DNA of 64,000 nt from Brachypterus glaber (taxonomy: Eukaryota; Arthropoda; Insecta; Coleoptera; Kateretidae). Shown here in pieces: positions 11,460-22,781 of this stretch. Under the pieces are notes generated by a model that saw only the letters and a program-made list of their open reading frames with translations, was not told where the DNA came from and searched no databases. The stretch spans positions 7,378,001-7,442,000 of the forward strand of contig OY294049.1 of assembly GCA_958510825.1 (NCBI GenBank), in the 5' to 3' direction. A program made the translations under genes and the position numbers. Within the stretch, counting starts at the first letter, position 1; every line of letters begins with the position of its first letter.

Positions 11460-12075
11460 TATTGAGAAAATGTCAAAAAAATCTACATAGAAAAAAGTTT
11501 GGGGCAAAAAAGTAGCAACACCCCCCATTTTGAACGTCTCTGGTTAAAATTACCAAATTAAAAATTACTTAAAGAATAGCCTTTATAAATTTTAAAGCAC
11601 GTGCAAAAAGTTGTTACTGTAGTTCATGGGGTTCCTATGATATTAAATAAAAACTACTTTTCAGTATACCCTTAGGAGGGTCGAGCTCCCTTACTCTATA
11701 TTTAAATTTAAATTTTAATTTTGACCAAAATTAGAGTTAGCCACTTTGCTGATAAAACCCTCTATTTGGAATTATTTTTTAAAAATTAGGTATTTTTAGT
11801 TACAAAATTTATGTTTATATGTATTAAACACAAACAAATTTTGTTTGTATGTTTTTTTTGGATATTTGTTGAGGAACTCTACCGGATGTCCCAGCCAAGA
11901 CGAACCAGGCGTTTTCTGGCATTATTATTAAAGCTATCAAAACAAAATTTATAGCAGTTAATAGGCACCCAGTAAGCTATTATTCCGTCCAAAGAAAACT
12001 GTTGGTCTTTTGTTTTTGAGTCACAGCGATTTCTAATCAATTTTTGTTGGCAACTGTAGGTTAGAAACAATTAAA
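11460..12075. repeat. Remnants of repeat families A and B
   Basis: 11460-11700 resembles an inverted, strongly diverged family A copy (AAAAAAGTTTGGGGCAAAAA, GGGTTCCTATGATATT, GAGCTCCCTTA). 11889-12060 is a diverged plus-strand family B copy (GGATGTCCCAGCCAAG, then CATTATTATTAAAGCTATCA). Confidence 0.5.
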
Positions 12076-12264
12076 TATAAAAATTTACGATTTTTTCTTA
12101 ATCGTGTAAAATTTGTTTACACCAAATAACTTATATTTTTTATCAAATTTAACTTTTAAAAATGACAAACAAACAAGTTATTTTAAAAAATACTAGATAC
12201 TATTAATAAGGTCTGATAAAAAGTTTACATAGGTGAAAATTTGACTTCAGTCAGTCATTTTGGC

Positions 12265-12308
12265 ATTTCCTTCTTATCTGTTAGCAATTTCCTTCTTATC
12301 TGTTAGCA
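12265..12308. repeat. 22-bp unit repeated twice
   Basis: ATTTCCTTCTTATCTGTTAG plus CA occurs twice in direct succession. Confidence 0.8.
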
Positions 12309-12701
12309 ATTTTATTCAAAAGAAAAAGATTTTTTTAGAACTTGAAAGGCAGAAGAAGTAGCCGTTATCTATTAGAACCTATTTTAAATGAAGGATATCC
12401 AGACGTCTATTGATATAAAACATTAAGAAGAGATATTAACAATTTTAAGAGTATAACAGCGTTTTATGGAAGTGTACGTTATTGCAAGAGTTCCAATAAC
12501 CGGAAATTCGAAAATAATAGTTAAATATGCCATTGAAGAAAATCCTTCTACAAGTGACTGTATCTTTGAGACGAAAGTGTTGTTAGAAAACATCTAACGG
12601 ACTGCAATTGGGAGAGGGATACGCTTTTGGCTTTAGAGCTGTGCTTTTAAAGTGTTTAGAATAAAATGTGAATACCTTTAAACTTTTAATGAACCATTTA
12701 A

Positions 12702-13127
12702 AAATCTCACCTTTGTTTATGTTTTTGTGATGGAAGACGCGTGGATGGAATTACCTTAGTTCCCTGGAGAGCAGGAAAGGCTTTATTGTGGGATGCTACG
12801 TGCAGGCACACTTTAGCCGATTCGTATGTTGATCAAACATCTAAATCGGTGGGTGGGGCTGCACGTATTGCAGAAAATAATAAACACAATAAGTACGAAG
12901 AGCTGAAAGAACGCTTTGTTTTTACTGTTTTTGCAGTAGAAACGTTTGGTCCTTGGGGTGATGAAGCCAAAAACCTTATTAGTGAAATAAGTAATAAAAT
13001 TCCTAATAAATCCGCGAAAAGCTTCATTACCCAAAGGATCAGCTTGGCAGTTCAAAGAGGAAATGCGGCTTGTGTGTTGGGGACCATTACTGATGAAGTG
13101 GGTTTGGAAGAAATCTTTTATATTTAG
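12702..13127 (+). pseudogene. 3' fragment of a retroposed coding sequence with a PD-(D/E)XK-like mobile-element-associated domain
   Basis: The frame is open from a stop at 12699 to a stop after 13127. The protein-like part begins near 12732 (GRRVDGITLVPWRAGKALLW) with no Met in a sensible place, so this is the C-terminal part of something longer. Visible motifs are VPWRAGKALLWDATC, a possible E/K pair in AENNKHNKY, VETFGPWGDEA, and QRISLAVQRGNAACVLGT near the end. From memory, this pattern (VPW..GK.LVWD.TC, then ET.GP.G, then QRIS.A.QRGNA) recurs in uncharacterised, often multi-copy proteins of insects and cnidarians. The D..ExK spacing is suggestive of a PD-(D/E)XK nuclease fold, which is inference. 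Downstream are AATAAA (13228-13233) and 17 A residues (13247-13263), so it looks retroposed. Family unsure. Confidence 0.6.
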
Positions 13128-13227
13128 TTTTTATATTTAGTTTTTATTATTATTTTATTTTATTTTCCTTTGTTTAATTTTATATTTCTTTTTTAATTTA
13201 GTGTTTATTTATACTTAGTAATAATTT

Positions 13228-13263
13228 AATAAACGAATTAAATTATAAAAAAAAAAAAAAAAA
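13228..13263 (+). terminator. Polyadenylation signal and genomic poly(A) run
   Basis: AATAAA is followed 13 bases later by 17 consecutive A. This marks the 3' end of the retroposed fragment just upstream. I found no convincing target-site duplication. Confidence 0.75.
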
Positions 13264-13554
13264 TTAAAATAATGTTTCTACTCTATTTTAATTTTTAAGT
13301 TTCAGCTTTAATTTTATATACTCTTTATTAAGAATTCCAATTCATTTGAACTTTTTTATCAGAGGAATTATTAGGTATAGTTATTAATTTATATTATTTA
13401 TTTGTAAAAGTCAAAAACGTATTTGTCAAATATGAGAAATGTCAATGCCAATTTTATTAATTTTTACCTAATATACTGCGAAAAATATATCAATTACATA
13501 AAGATTTATTTTCATAATTTTCGCACAAAAAAGTGGATTTTAATTTGGAAAAAG

Positions 13555-13767
13555 TAGTATACCATAAAAAAAAATATTTTTTTATAATTTAGTATTTTCA
13601 ATTTACCTTCGCTAATAAAATGTATCTATGAATAGTTGTAACTAAAAAACAAAAGATAGTGCAAAAGTTTTTTTTAGATAAATTAATAGCTTACCCAATT
13701 TAGTATACCATAAAAAAAATAATTTTTTATATTTTAGTATTTTCAATTTACCTTCGCTAATAAAATC
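13555..13767. repeat. Direct repeat, about 68 bp, two copies 146 bp apart
   Basis: 13555-13622 and 13701-13767 share TAGTATACCATAAAAAAA and TTTTCAATTTACCTTCGCTA. The spacer is AT-rich and unrelated. Non-coding. Confidence 0.75.
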
Positions 13768-14266
13768 CAAAAGTCCAAACCTAGGATCTTAAAATTTGTA
13801 TAACTTATATTCGGTGAAACTTTTTTTAGCATTTTCGTGTCTGCTCACCTTCCCCTTAAAGTCTCTGGATTCGCAACTGATCATTTGTTTACATATTTTT
13901 AAATGCCTGGGGTGATTTAGAACCATAAAATTTTATTTTAAAAGCTTTTTAAACGGATCAATAACAAAATGGAAGGGAAATATAAACTATAAAGAAAAAT
14001 AATAAAATACAAAAGTTGTTTTAAACTTCTTGTATTGCAAAAGGACATTTATTGTTGTATTCTATACAATAATTAATTATTTTACTCTATAATATAATTA
14101 AAACTTTTATGTGGCTGTTTAAAAAAGAAAAAAAAACTTAAAAATATAAACAAGCTGTGAAGATATGCCGGGTGTAGCAAGACCATGGTACACCCCCTTT
14201 TTTGTTGATTTTAAAATTCAGAGATTTCAAATTTGTAAAATCTCATATTGCTATAGTAAATTCCAA

Positions 14267-14385
14267 GGTGCAGTGGAAGTAAACAAAAGAATCACGCACG
14301 CGGCAGCTGACTCGTGGTTTCATTGGTTAAAACACTCGAATGTTGCGAGTGTAGGGATGTAGAAAATTAAACAGGTATAAGTGGC
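14267..14385 (+). repeat. Dispersed repeat family F, copy 1
   Basis: Closely matches 47349-47462. Shared phrases are GTGGTTTCATTGGTTAAAA, CTCGAATGTTGCGAGTGTAG and GAAAATTAAACAGGT. The short frame through it (ending FHWLKHSNVASVGM) is not shared in a way that shows coding. A (TTTG)n run follows at 14443-14463. Confidence 0.75.
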
Positions 14386-14800
14386 TCCCTAAGGTGGGGG
14401 GCCGTGAAATTTTTCTCACTGACTCACCTGTCCAGCCGACACTGTTTGTTTGTTTGTTTGTTTATATACCCTAATTTAATCTTATATTTTCTATGTTTTA
14501 ACAGAAAAAATTATAATTTATAGTTATATATTAATTACAAAAATTCCAAAGCACAGCGAAAATACGATATTTTAAATTGGGTTCTCCGATATATAAAGAT
14601 AGTGGACCGAAAAATGGATAAATAATCTTACTAATTTAATTTTTACAAAATATCTATTTTTGTCCTTAAAAATATATTATGAAAAAAAAACATACTTTGC
14701 TGTAAATTAAGTATGGGGACTCGCTTTTACAATTTATATTTTTATTAAAAAACGAGCATTTTTTTTCTTTTTTTTATTTGTGTAAAATTAGAAACATATA

Positions 14801-16045
14801 GGGTAGATACCCCAGTTATAGCCACCTTAAGAAAAATTCTGTTTTTATTTCTTTTTATTATGTTCCATTATAATGTTAAGGTTGCAAGTTTTGGTTTTTC
14901 TAAAACTTACAATATATCTCTACTATAAAATAAATGTTTAAACAATATAACTTCAGCTGATATGTTTTAAAATAAAAAAACAAACAAAATAATACTAATT
15001 ATCTAGTTTTAGCCACCCAAGCACCGGTTTTAGCCATAAAAATTCACCAGATATAGCCACCATTAAAAAAAACTAAAAAGATGTTAAAAATAAATTATTT
15101 ATATTTTTGTAACAGTTTTAGAATATTTAAAATTTATAGTTTTTTAAAAATATATACTTCTTAATCAATATTTAAAATAATTTCGTTTTTTTATTACATT
15201 TTTTCTTACATACATCTTTTCTTGGATAATTATCCGATAATTATAAATATTTATTAATTTTATTTATTTTTTATTTATTTGTTTAGAGTCTTTTTGGGAT
15301 CTGAACCAGCTGGTAGTTTATACCATATTTGACACTATAAGTTTTACAAAAAACTTTTTATGTATCTTACAATTTCACACTGTGACATGTTTAGTTTTCA
15401 GCTTCAGTCTTGAATCATTTGAGTCATTTTGATGGCCCGTTCTCGACTATATTTTGTATATTACTCCTCTTTTTTTAATTTAAATGTATTATTGGCTAAT
15501 ATTTAAAGGTGGTTTTCGCTAAAATCTTTATTATTTGTACAGTAATTTTGACATATTGATATTTTTTGACATTGGCTATAACTGGTACTTCTTAGGTTCC
15601 AGTTTTAGCCAATTCTGTGGCTATAGCTAGAAAGAGAAGCATATTAGTGTCCCAGTTATCGCCATGCAAATTTAAGAATAAATTCTGCAAAATATGTATT
15701 AAAATATTAATAAAGTAACTGTTTAATGACTTACCTTTAATTTGATATAAATGTTTTACGAATTTAATTTTACCTGAATTAGATATTTAAAATTATTTTT
15801 CTGGCGGTTTATTAAGAAAAGTCATAAGAAATTACATTTTTTTCAAAATCAAAATTTTAAATAGGCGCTGTATTCGTTTCGCTACAGTTAAAACTTATTT
15901 AACATATTTGTTGTCCCAACTTTTATCATTCAAATCGGATTTAAACGATAATTTTGATCTAAAGTCTCCTATTTCTTAGCCATACCCAAAAAACTACTCT
16001 GACTGGCTAAAACCGGTGAAGTGGCTAAAACCGGTGATCCTACCC
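14801..16045. mobile_element. TA-flanked TIR element with repeated TTTTAGCCA motifs (1245 bp)
   Basis: The left end GGGTAGATACCCCAGTTATA plus GCCAC is matched by the reverse complement of the right end (GGGTAGGATCACCGGTTTTA plus GCCAC), with TA on both outer sides (14799-14800, 16046-16047). The motif TWTAGCCA occurs at about 14817, 15009, 15027, 15055 and 15605 on the plus strand and 15977 in variant form, and inverted (TGGCTAWAA) at about 15575, 15618, 16003 and 16022. No transposase-like frame is visible, so it is non-autonomous. TA duplication fits the Tc1/mariner/pogo group. The repeated motif may be a transposase-binding site, which is inference. Confidence 0.75.
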
Positions 16046-16513
16046 TACATTCTCAAAATTTCAGAAAAAAATATTAATTATTAACCAACTTAGACACTGT
16101 AAAGGTTAAATTTTCCTCAATATCGCCAAAAAACATGCAATCATATTTTTATGAATAATAAATAAACGACTGTAAGAATTTTTTTGAAACTTTACAATAC
16201 TATGCAGGTGTAGCTAAATACCAAAAAATATTTTTTTAATTTTTTTTCAAGGGGTAGTTTTTTCGATTTTATCTGAAACACACGTGTGTAGTAGTGTTGG
16301 GAATCAATATTCGCGTTTTTTTATCAGACCTTTTGGATATCATCTACATCTTTTTGTAAAAATGAACTAAAGGAAAGTATGTTTTTGTTGGTAGGTACCA
16401 ATATTTTTTCCATAATGTAAAATTTCTTCATTTGTACTTAATCATCGAGCAATTCGTTCAAATGATTTTTTTTATTTAAATACATTTTTTCTTGAATTGA
16501 GAACATTTTTTTT

Positions 16514-16775
16514 TTCTATATTGACTGAGGTTGGAAAACCACTTACATCCAAAGCTGTCGTGTCTAAACTGTTCTAGATAAATGTATGTGCTAACGCTGG
16601 AAAAGGGCATTGTTTGGTTATTCTAGTTTTCCCCCTTTCCCTTTTTCTATATTGACTGAGGTTGGAAAACCACTTACATCTAAAGCTGTCGTGTCTAAAC
16701 TGTTCTAGATAAATGTATGTGCTAACGCTGAAAAAGGGCATTGTTTGGTAATTCTAGTTTTCCCCCTTTCCCTCC
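16514..16775. repeat. Recent 131-bp tandem duplication
   Basis: 16514-16644 and 16645-16775 differ at only a few bases (for example CATCCAAAGC versus CATCTAAAGC). Each holds TTGACTGAGGTTGGAAAACC and TTTTCCCCCTTTCCCT. Non-coding. Confidence 0.9.
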
Positions 16776-17107
16776 GGTATAGCGGAATATCGTACCATAT
16801 TGTACCCATGTTTTAAAACTGAAAAACTTTAAACAATTTGTATGGTTGCTGCAACCAGAAATCTGATTTGTGCTTAAAATATAAGTTTTGTTTTTGGTAA
16901 CCACAACAAGTTTTGTCGTTTTCAGATTTTTAGTTGCAGCCAGTATAATACAAAATTTATATAAATAAATATTTTGGATTTTAGTATAAAAATCTGGTAC
17001 TATAAAAAACATGTTGGGTATGTTTTTAAAGTTAACAATCACTTGCCTTAAATCATATTCATTTGAACTAGGTTATTATTTTTATTTGTGCTTGTGTATT
17101 AAAGTTC

Positions 17108-17345
17108 TCCGCATGAAAGAAAGTTTCCGACGAAAGCGGGAGGAATCACTCGCGCTCTCTTCTTTCCGTCAAAAGCATTATAAAGCGTGCGTGCCTACAT
17201 CGGGCCTCCCACTTGCTCAAACATTCCAAACATGATATTTTATTATAATATTGTATTTGTATTTGTATTTTTCTAATGACGTGATAGTAATTACTGTATA
17301 ATTTACTGTATAGTTTGCTTTCTAATAAATGAATTTGAATTTGAA
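17108..17345 (+). mobile_element. 3' end of a non-LTR retrotransposon (LINE), 5'-truncated
   Basis: The segment ends AATAAATGAATTTGAATTTG plus AAC, a polyadenylation-type hexamer running into a TTTGAA microsatellite tail, the usual LINE 3' end in insects. The upstream part (17108-17235) is unusually GC-rich for the window (CGAAAGCGGGAGGAATCACT) and its frame ends at 17235, but is too short to match a reverse transcriptase. The 5' boundary is a guess from base composition. Confidence 0.55.
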
Positions 17346-17528
17346 CATATTTCCCGTAGCCACAGATCCGTGCGTTAAAGTATAGTTTTCAGTACTTAGT
17401 GTTAGAATTAAGTATTTATAATTATTATTATTTATGTGATATAAACCATACATGAACACTATTGTGTGTTAATTTCTTTAGTGTTTGGATCATCGCTAAA
17501 AAAATAATGTAAAATATTATTGGTCAAA

Positions 17529-17911
17529 CCAGCGAGATGATTTCTTAAGGGGGGTTTCTGGTGGATTTCACCTTTTTTTTATTTTTTTTTTGTTCGTAGA
17601 AAAAATTATATTTTATTGTAGGGCTTTCTTATACATAAAATATAGTTTGAATTTGATGTAATTATTTTTTGTTTTCATTAGAACTTTTTTCAAAATGGCG
17701 GCGTGAACTTTTTTGTTGGCGCAGGTGATTTCTCGACTCTAGGTAATCTGAAAGCAAAAAAACGAAAACCAGCTAGATGATTTCTTAAGGGGGGTTTCTG
17801 GTTGATTTAACTTTTTTTTATTTTTTTTTGTTTGTAGAAAAAGTTATATTTTATTGTAGGGCTTTCTTATACATAAAATATGGTTTGAATTTGAAACAAT
17901 TTTTTTTTTGC
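17529..17911. repeat. 240-bp satellite, at least 1.6 units, running into a gap
   Basis: GATGATTTCTTAAGGGGGGT recurs with a 240-bp period (17535 and 17775), and the units are about 95% alike over the overlap, including TTATTGTAGGGCTTTCTTAT. The second unit is cut by the N run, so the array probably continues through the gap. Confidence 0.85.
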
Positions 17912-18111
17912 NNNNNNNNNNNNNNNNNNNNNNNNNNNNNNNNNNNNNNNNNNNNNNNNNNNNNNNNNNNNNNNNNNNNNNNNNNNNNNNNNNNNNNNNN
18001 NNNNNNNNNNNNNNNNNNNNNNNNNNNNNNNNNNNNNNNNNNNNNNNNNNNNNNNNNNNNNNNNNNNNNNNNNNNNNNNNNNNNNNNNNNNNNNNNNNNN
18101 NNNNNNNNNNN
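17912..18111. other. Assembly gap (200 N)
   Basis: Exactly 200 N, so the size is nominal. It follows a satellite array, a usual cause of a break. Any frame drawn across it is meaningless. Confidence 0.98.
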
Positions 18112-18276
18112 ATGCGGAAACAAGGTTTTTATTGCAAGAAAATTGAATAATTTCGTTTGACTTAGCAATGCGAATTATTTTCTTTTTTTTTCTCTAACTT
18201 TTTCGTTTGGGCCTAATCTAATATTCATTTGTCACCGTTCATTTGTCATTTGTTCATAAAACCACTACTTACTACG

Positions 18277-18444
18277 GTTAAATCGTGGATTGAAGATTAT
18301 TCAGAGCTAGAGTTCGACGGCAATATTTTACACTGCCCATTTTCTAAAAAAGACTTAACCTGGGAAAGAAAAACTAATATTTTAAGACATGTGAACACAA
18401 AAACCCATAAAGAAGATGAGGAGCAAGGACAATTTAATATTTAA
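18277..18444 (+). CDS. CGGBP1/BED-like zinc-finger fragment
   Basis: The frame encodes KSWIEDYSELEFDGNILHCP, then FSKKDLTWERKTNILRHVNT and KTHKE, then an acidic tail and a stop at 18442-18444. The pattern (W-x-aromatic region, DGxxLxC, about 20 residues, H-x4-H) is that of the hAT-derived BED-type finger of CGGBP1-like proteins, which bind DNA in the nucleus. The second Cys of the expected CxxC is Ser here (HCPFS), which should weaken zinc binding. No ATG lies in frame close upstream, so this is a fragment or an internal exon. GTAAGT just after the stop could be a splice donor by chance. Probably a decayed hAT or domesticated-type copy; role in the host unknown. Confidence 0.5.
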   Translation, partial: VKSWIEDYSELEFDGNILHCPFSKKDLTWERKTNILRHVNTKTHKEDEEQGQFNI

Positions 18445-18449
18445 AGTAA

Positions 18450-19440
18450 GTAAAAAAAAATTTAAATTAATTTTAATCACAAGTTATAAAAGTCACGTGA
18501 CCTTTTATTGCGAATAAAAAACGATTGGCCAGGTAGATTTTTTTTTACTTGGTAAAAGTAATATCCAGCCACTATGCCAGAATACTATAAAATTAAATTT
18601 GGATTATTAAAGAGCCCAACTAAATCGTAGTTTTCAGAATTGTTATTTTTTTTTTATTTTCTTTTACTTAAATAAAACGTTATAGGATTTTCATAATATT
18701 TATATAATTTTCTTTGGTAATATAGTAGTTTGGCAACATATTAAACATTTTTATAAAATTAATATGAATTTGTTAACTTATTGTATGTATTTTGACGTCA
18801 CGACTCCCTAAAATCCGATGTCTACTTATTATTCTTTTTAATTTATTTTCGTGCAGATTTAATAAAACCAGGCTACTCAATTACTTTGATAAATAATTCG
18901 AAGAATTTTAATTAAACAACATTAGCATTAAACTCTATTACACTACGGGTGCTTGTATAAAAGATAACGAAGTCTGTTTCTTTATTAACTTCAATAATGC
19001 ACTACCTTGCAGAATAATTAAACAGATGCATTAAAATTTGTAATTCACCAAGTTTTATCACCAGTTGACACTTTCATTACGACAACAGGGTCAGACAATA
19101 CGATAATTTTAAATTATTTAAAATTATTTAAAAAGCTTGTTTATTTAATATATACATACGCCGAATAAGATTAAACGTCCATATTACCTAATCCGTTAAA
19201 CAGGCCTGGACTGCGGAAATTTGGCCAAAACAGCAATTCTATAATTTAGTTACTAATTAGTTATAGATTAAATCAATTGTTAACTATTTCATATGATAAA
19301 ACTATATTAATTCTAATAAACAATATGCTTTCTTTTAAAAAAACAATAATAAAATATTATTTGTACAGATTGTTCTGAATTAAAATAGGCATTATTCCAA
19401 GTAAGAATTGCTTTTATAGATGTCTCTGTGCAGAGAAATG
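18450..19440. other. AT-rich intergenic sequence, nothing recognised
   Basis: No gene, element end or structured repeat seen. Confidence 0.5.
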
Positions 19441-19444
19441 ATTA

Positions 19445-19999
19445 TAGGAAAGACGCCTAATTTCGAACGGTTTCCTAATTTCGGATACTAGTGTATCTAA
19501 AATACTATCTGCAGAGGTTAACAGAAATCAACATTTATGTGAAGCCATAAGTCAAACTAAATATCCATCCTGTAATATGGTAACGGTAGAGCTTTATCCC
19601 GTTAAATGGCAGCACAAATTAAATTGCAAATGGCAAAATTATGGCTCCTATTGTATTCATAACAAATAGCTTAATGATTAAATTCGAGATTAAATTACTT
19701 CTTATTTGCATAACAAAATTTCAAGGAATAACAGGAAACATAAGCAATGGGATCCAGTTCTACTTAGAAATTTTTTATTTAGATATTTCCGAAATTAGGA
19801 ACCCTTTTTCAAATGCACAAAAAAATTTTAACCGTGTTTTTTTTGAAAAAATAAACTGAAATAAAATTGTTTTCATAATTATGATTATTATTGATATAAT
19901 AATTGTATGTTGTTATATAAAAAAAATATCAAATAATAATACTGCCTATTAAACATTGCATAAATTGTAAATAGTAACCGAAATTAGGCGACTTACCTA
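19445..19999. mobile_element. TA-flanked TIR element with CCTAATTTCGG motifs (555 bp)
   Basis: Left end TAGGAAAGACGCCTAATTTC plus G. The reverse complement of the right end is TAGGTAAGTCGCCTAATTTC plus G, so 19 of 21 match. TA lies outside each end (19443-19444, 20000-20001). The end motif recurs just inside the left end (TTCCTAATTTCGGATA at about 19471) and inverted at about 19789 (TTCCGAAATTAGGAA). The open frame 19641-19859 is not protein-like. The architecture is the same as 14801-16045 with a different motif. Confidence 0.75.
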
Positions 20000-22671
20000 T
20001 ACACTGAAACAAGTACGTAGTTTTCAGACTAGCGATTCATGTCTCATGTGATGTGATATTATGACCTTACTCGGTTGTCAAAATTGACAATTTGTTTAAA
20101 AATCCTAATAACTGCCCAACCTTGTAAAAACATGGTACGCGCAAAATTCCACGGCCTTCTAGTTTGCAATACTTATATCCTGCCTATTTGAATCAAATAT
20201 TTTGCTTGATTAAAGTTGAATACGTATCTTATTTAGAACAATAGGCTAAAAAATAAATCATATAAAAGTGGATGGTTTTAATAATAACGTTTCTTGTATT
20301 GAGTTTTAAAGAAATAAAAAATATACTAGTTTATTGGAAACAATTTCTAAATGAAATAAATTATTGAATTTCTTAAAATTAGGTAAATATGTTTATATCA
20401 AGTATTTTTACATTTGAAAAGTATCTAACACAACTACACTGATAGAAAAATACATAAATATTAATAAAAAACGTTGTTGTGTCAAGTTTTAGATACCCAT
20501 AGAAAACAAGTTTTATGATTATTCTAAAACATAACGTTATATTAATTACAATCAAACCATATATACCTACACTAAACAACTTCATAGTATTTAATTTTAC
20601 AACATTGTTATACCATAGTGCCGGTATATTATAAAGGATTATTAATAAATATAGCGGAAATCAGCTGCAGCATGATTTTACCAAAATTTTGAAAGTAAGC
20701 ATTTTGAGCTGAAATTTTCATGTGCATATACATATGTATATCGTTAGGTATACTTATGCATAAGTATGCCTAACGATAAACATGTACATGTAATTACATG
20801 TGATATGTTGGTTTAATATGCACAAACATAAAATGCGTAAAATTTATTGTTGTTATCTGAACAACTGCTCTCATTTAAAACACCGAACGCGTTTACTTGC
20901 TTGTTGTATTCTATGTAATATAATATACATGTATAGGTTTATTGTTGTATTCTATAACCTAATTGCGCTATTGATTACGAGAGTGTTTTATCAGTGTTAC
21001 ATTAATTTTACATTTTTTTTATCTGTTTATACTTCATAAAGCAGAAAACTGGTTTTAAAATATTGGTTAATTCAATATTGCTATAATCCTCAAATTCCAA
21101 TTGTACACTTCAGTTAAGGTATAGCCTGCAGTTAAATATGTGCATTAAAATAGAAAATAGCCAGTTTACTGGCTTAATTTAATTTGTAAATAAATAGTTG
21201 GATTACATTTGTTATTTTATTTGGTATTGTTAAAAAAAATTGTTTTGGAGATTTTGATTTTATGGACTGAAAAAATATGCATATAGAGAAATTATTATAT
21301 ACTAAAAACAAGTACTTATTACTTAGATGAAAAGTTTATATATCCGCAAACATGTTAAGTACTAAAATCAAACGTTTTATTATATTGAGTTTTAAAGAAA
21401 CTTAAATAAAAGATAGCAAGTAGATATTTATAATGAGTATATAAATTACTAAAAATAATGAAAATTAGTACTAATAATAAATTGGTTATTGGAAACAAGT
21501 AATAACTGAACTTTGTATCAAGTTTGTCATTCGAGCTGAAAGGCGAGTAAGACGGTCCCGCGGGGGCGGAATGACTACTCCATACATGTTGTAGACTATA
21601 CTTTTTCTTCGACTACAAATATGAAACACTGTATGGCTTTAAACTGCGGACAACGTTAAAAACAATATTTTTTGTGACTCGACATTGTAAATGTAACAAA
21701 ACATATTTTTAAATAAAAAACTTAATGTTATTTAATAATTTTAGCAAATCAGTAATAAAAAAAGATTTTTATTTAACTTTAGTACATATTTACAAATTAT
21801 AATGCAAAAATTGAAGGTTATGTCAGATTGTTGTGACATATATCAGGTTTAAATATTTAACAATAGATGGAGCAGTTTTATTTTTTTGAACTAAATTGAT
21901 AACAAGTGGCCAAACATTGAGAAAAACTAATAAACTTTATGTAATTTTAACGCAAATCTTTAAATTGCATTAAATTATTCAATATTTTATGGTAAAATAT
22001 ATATATTTTTGCTAATTTTGCTACAGTTTTCTTTAAGTTTATAAACAAGAGATGGCACTAAATGTGCTCATTCTAACACTTGATACCGAATATTCATACC
22101 GTATCTAGAGCTAGAATGGATTTCTGTGTTTGAAAAGTGTGTGTATTTGCTTACCTTCTAAAGCAGTCGTAGAAAAATTAATTACTTTCCTTATTGAAAT
22201 GATTAAAGAGGCCTATTTAAAAAAAAGCAAGGCTCAAACTAAAAAAAAAATATATAAAACTTTTGTCTAGGGAAAATTTAGTTATTTTTCTACCATGATA
22301 CACCCAATATTTAGCGGTCTCTTCAACAGAACTTTTCTTTGAAACCCTAAAATTCCTATTGTTGCAAATGTGAAATTCTACTTGTTTTGTAGAAAAGACA
22401 ATCAACCATGATTTATACCTCTTAGGAAAAATGATATAAAACGAACTAAATGATTGATTGCCCTAGGAGAAAATTTTAATTTAAATTTTAAATAGATATC
22501 AGTCCTCGAGTTATATAAAACTCGAGAACTGATAGATAATTTTATGTAATTTTTTGCTACAATGTTTCCTTTTAAATTGTTAAAAGAAAACAGTTTTAAG
22601 TGATTTATTGCAATATTTATTGCAATAACATAAAATTTTTCACATAAAAATGTAATTCGGATTAATAGATA
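20000..22671. other. Intergenic sequence with two short palindromes
   Basis: No gene recognised. A near-perfect 41-bp palindrome lies at 20737-20777 (arm TATCGTTAGGTATACTTA, one mismatch) and a hairpin at 22496-22533 (arm CTCGAGTT with TATCAGT outside). Confidence 0.55.
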
Positions 22672-22675
22672 TAAG

Positions 22676-22735
22676 AAGCCGTGAAAATACGTAATGCTAC
22701 GCATTCCATTATATACTATTCACAGTAAACGGTAT
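22676..22735. repeat. Dispersed repeat shared with 3655-3720, interrupted by a LINE
   Basis: About 60 bp match the copy at 3655 with few changes, and the match stops where the (TTTA)n tail of the minus-strand LINE starts. This suggests the LINE inserted at this point. Confidence 0.65.
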
Positions 22736-22737
22736 AT

Positions 22738-22781
<44 letters not shown>

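Noticed and set aside
17828..18168. Frames spanning the first N run
   Set aside because: Almost wholly unknown residues; they exist only because N does not create stops.
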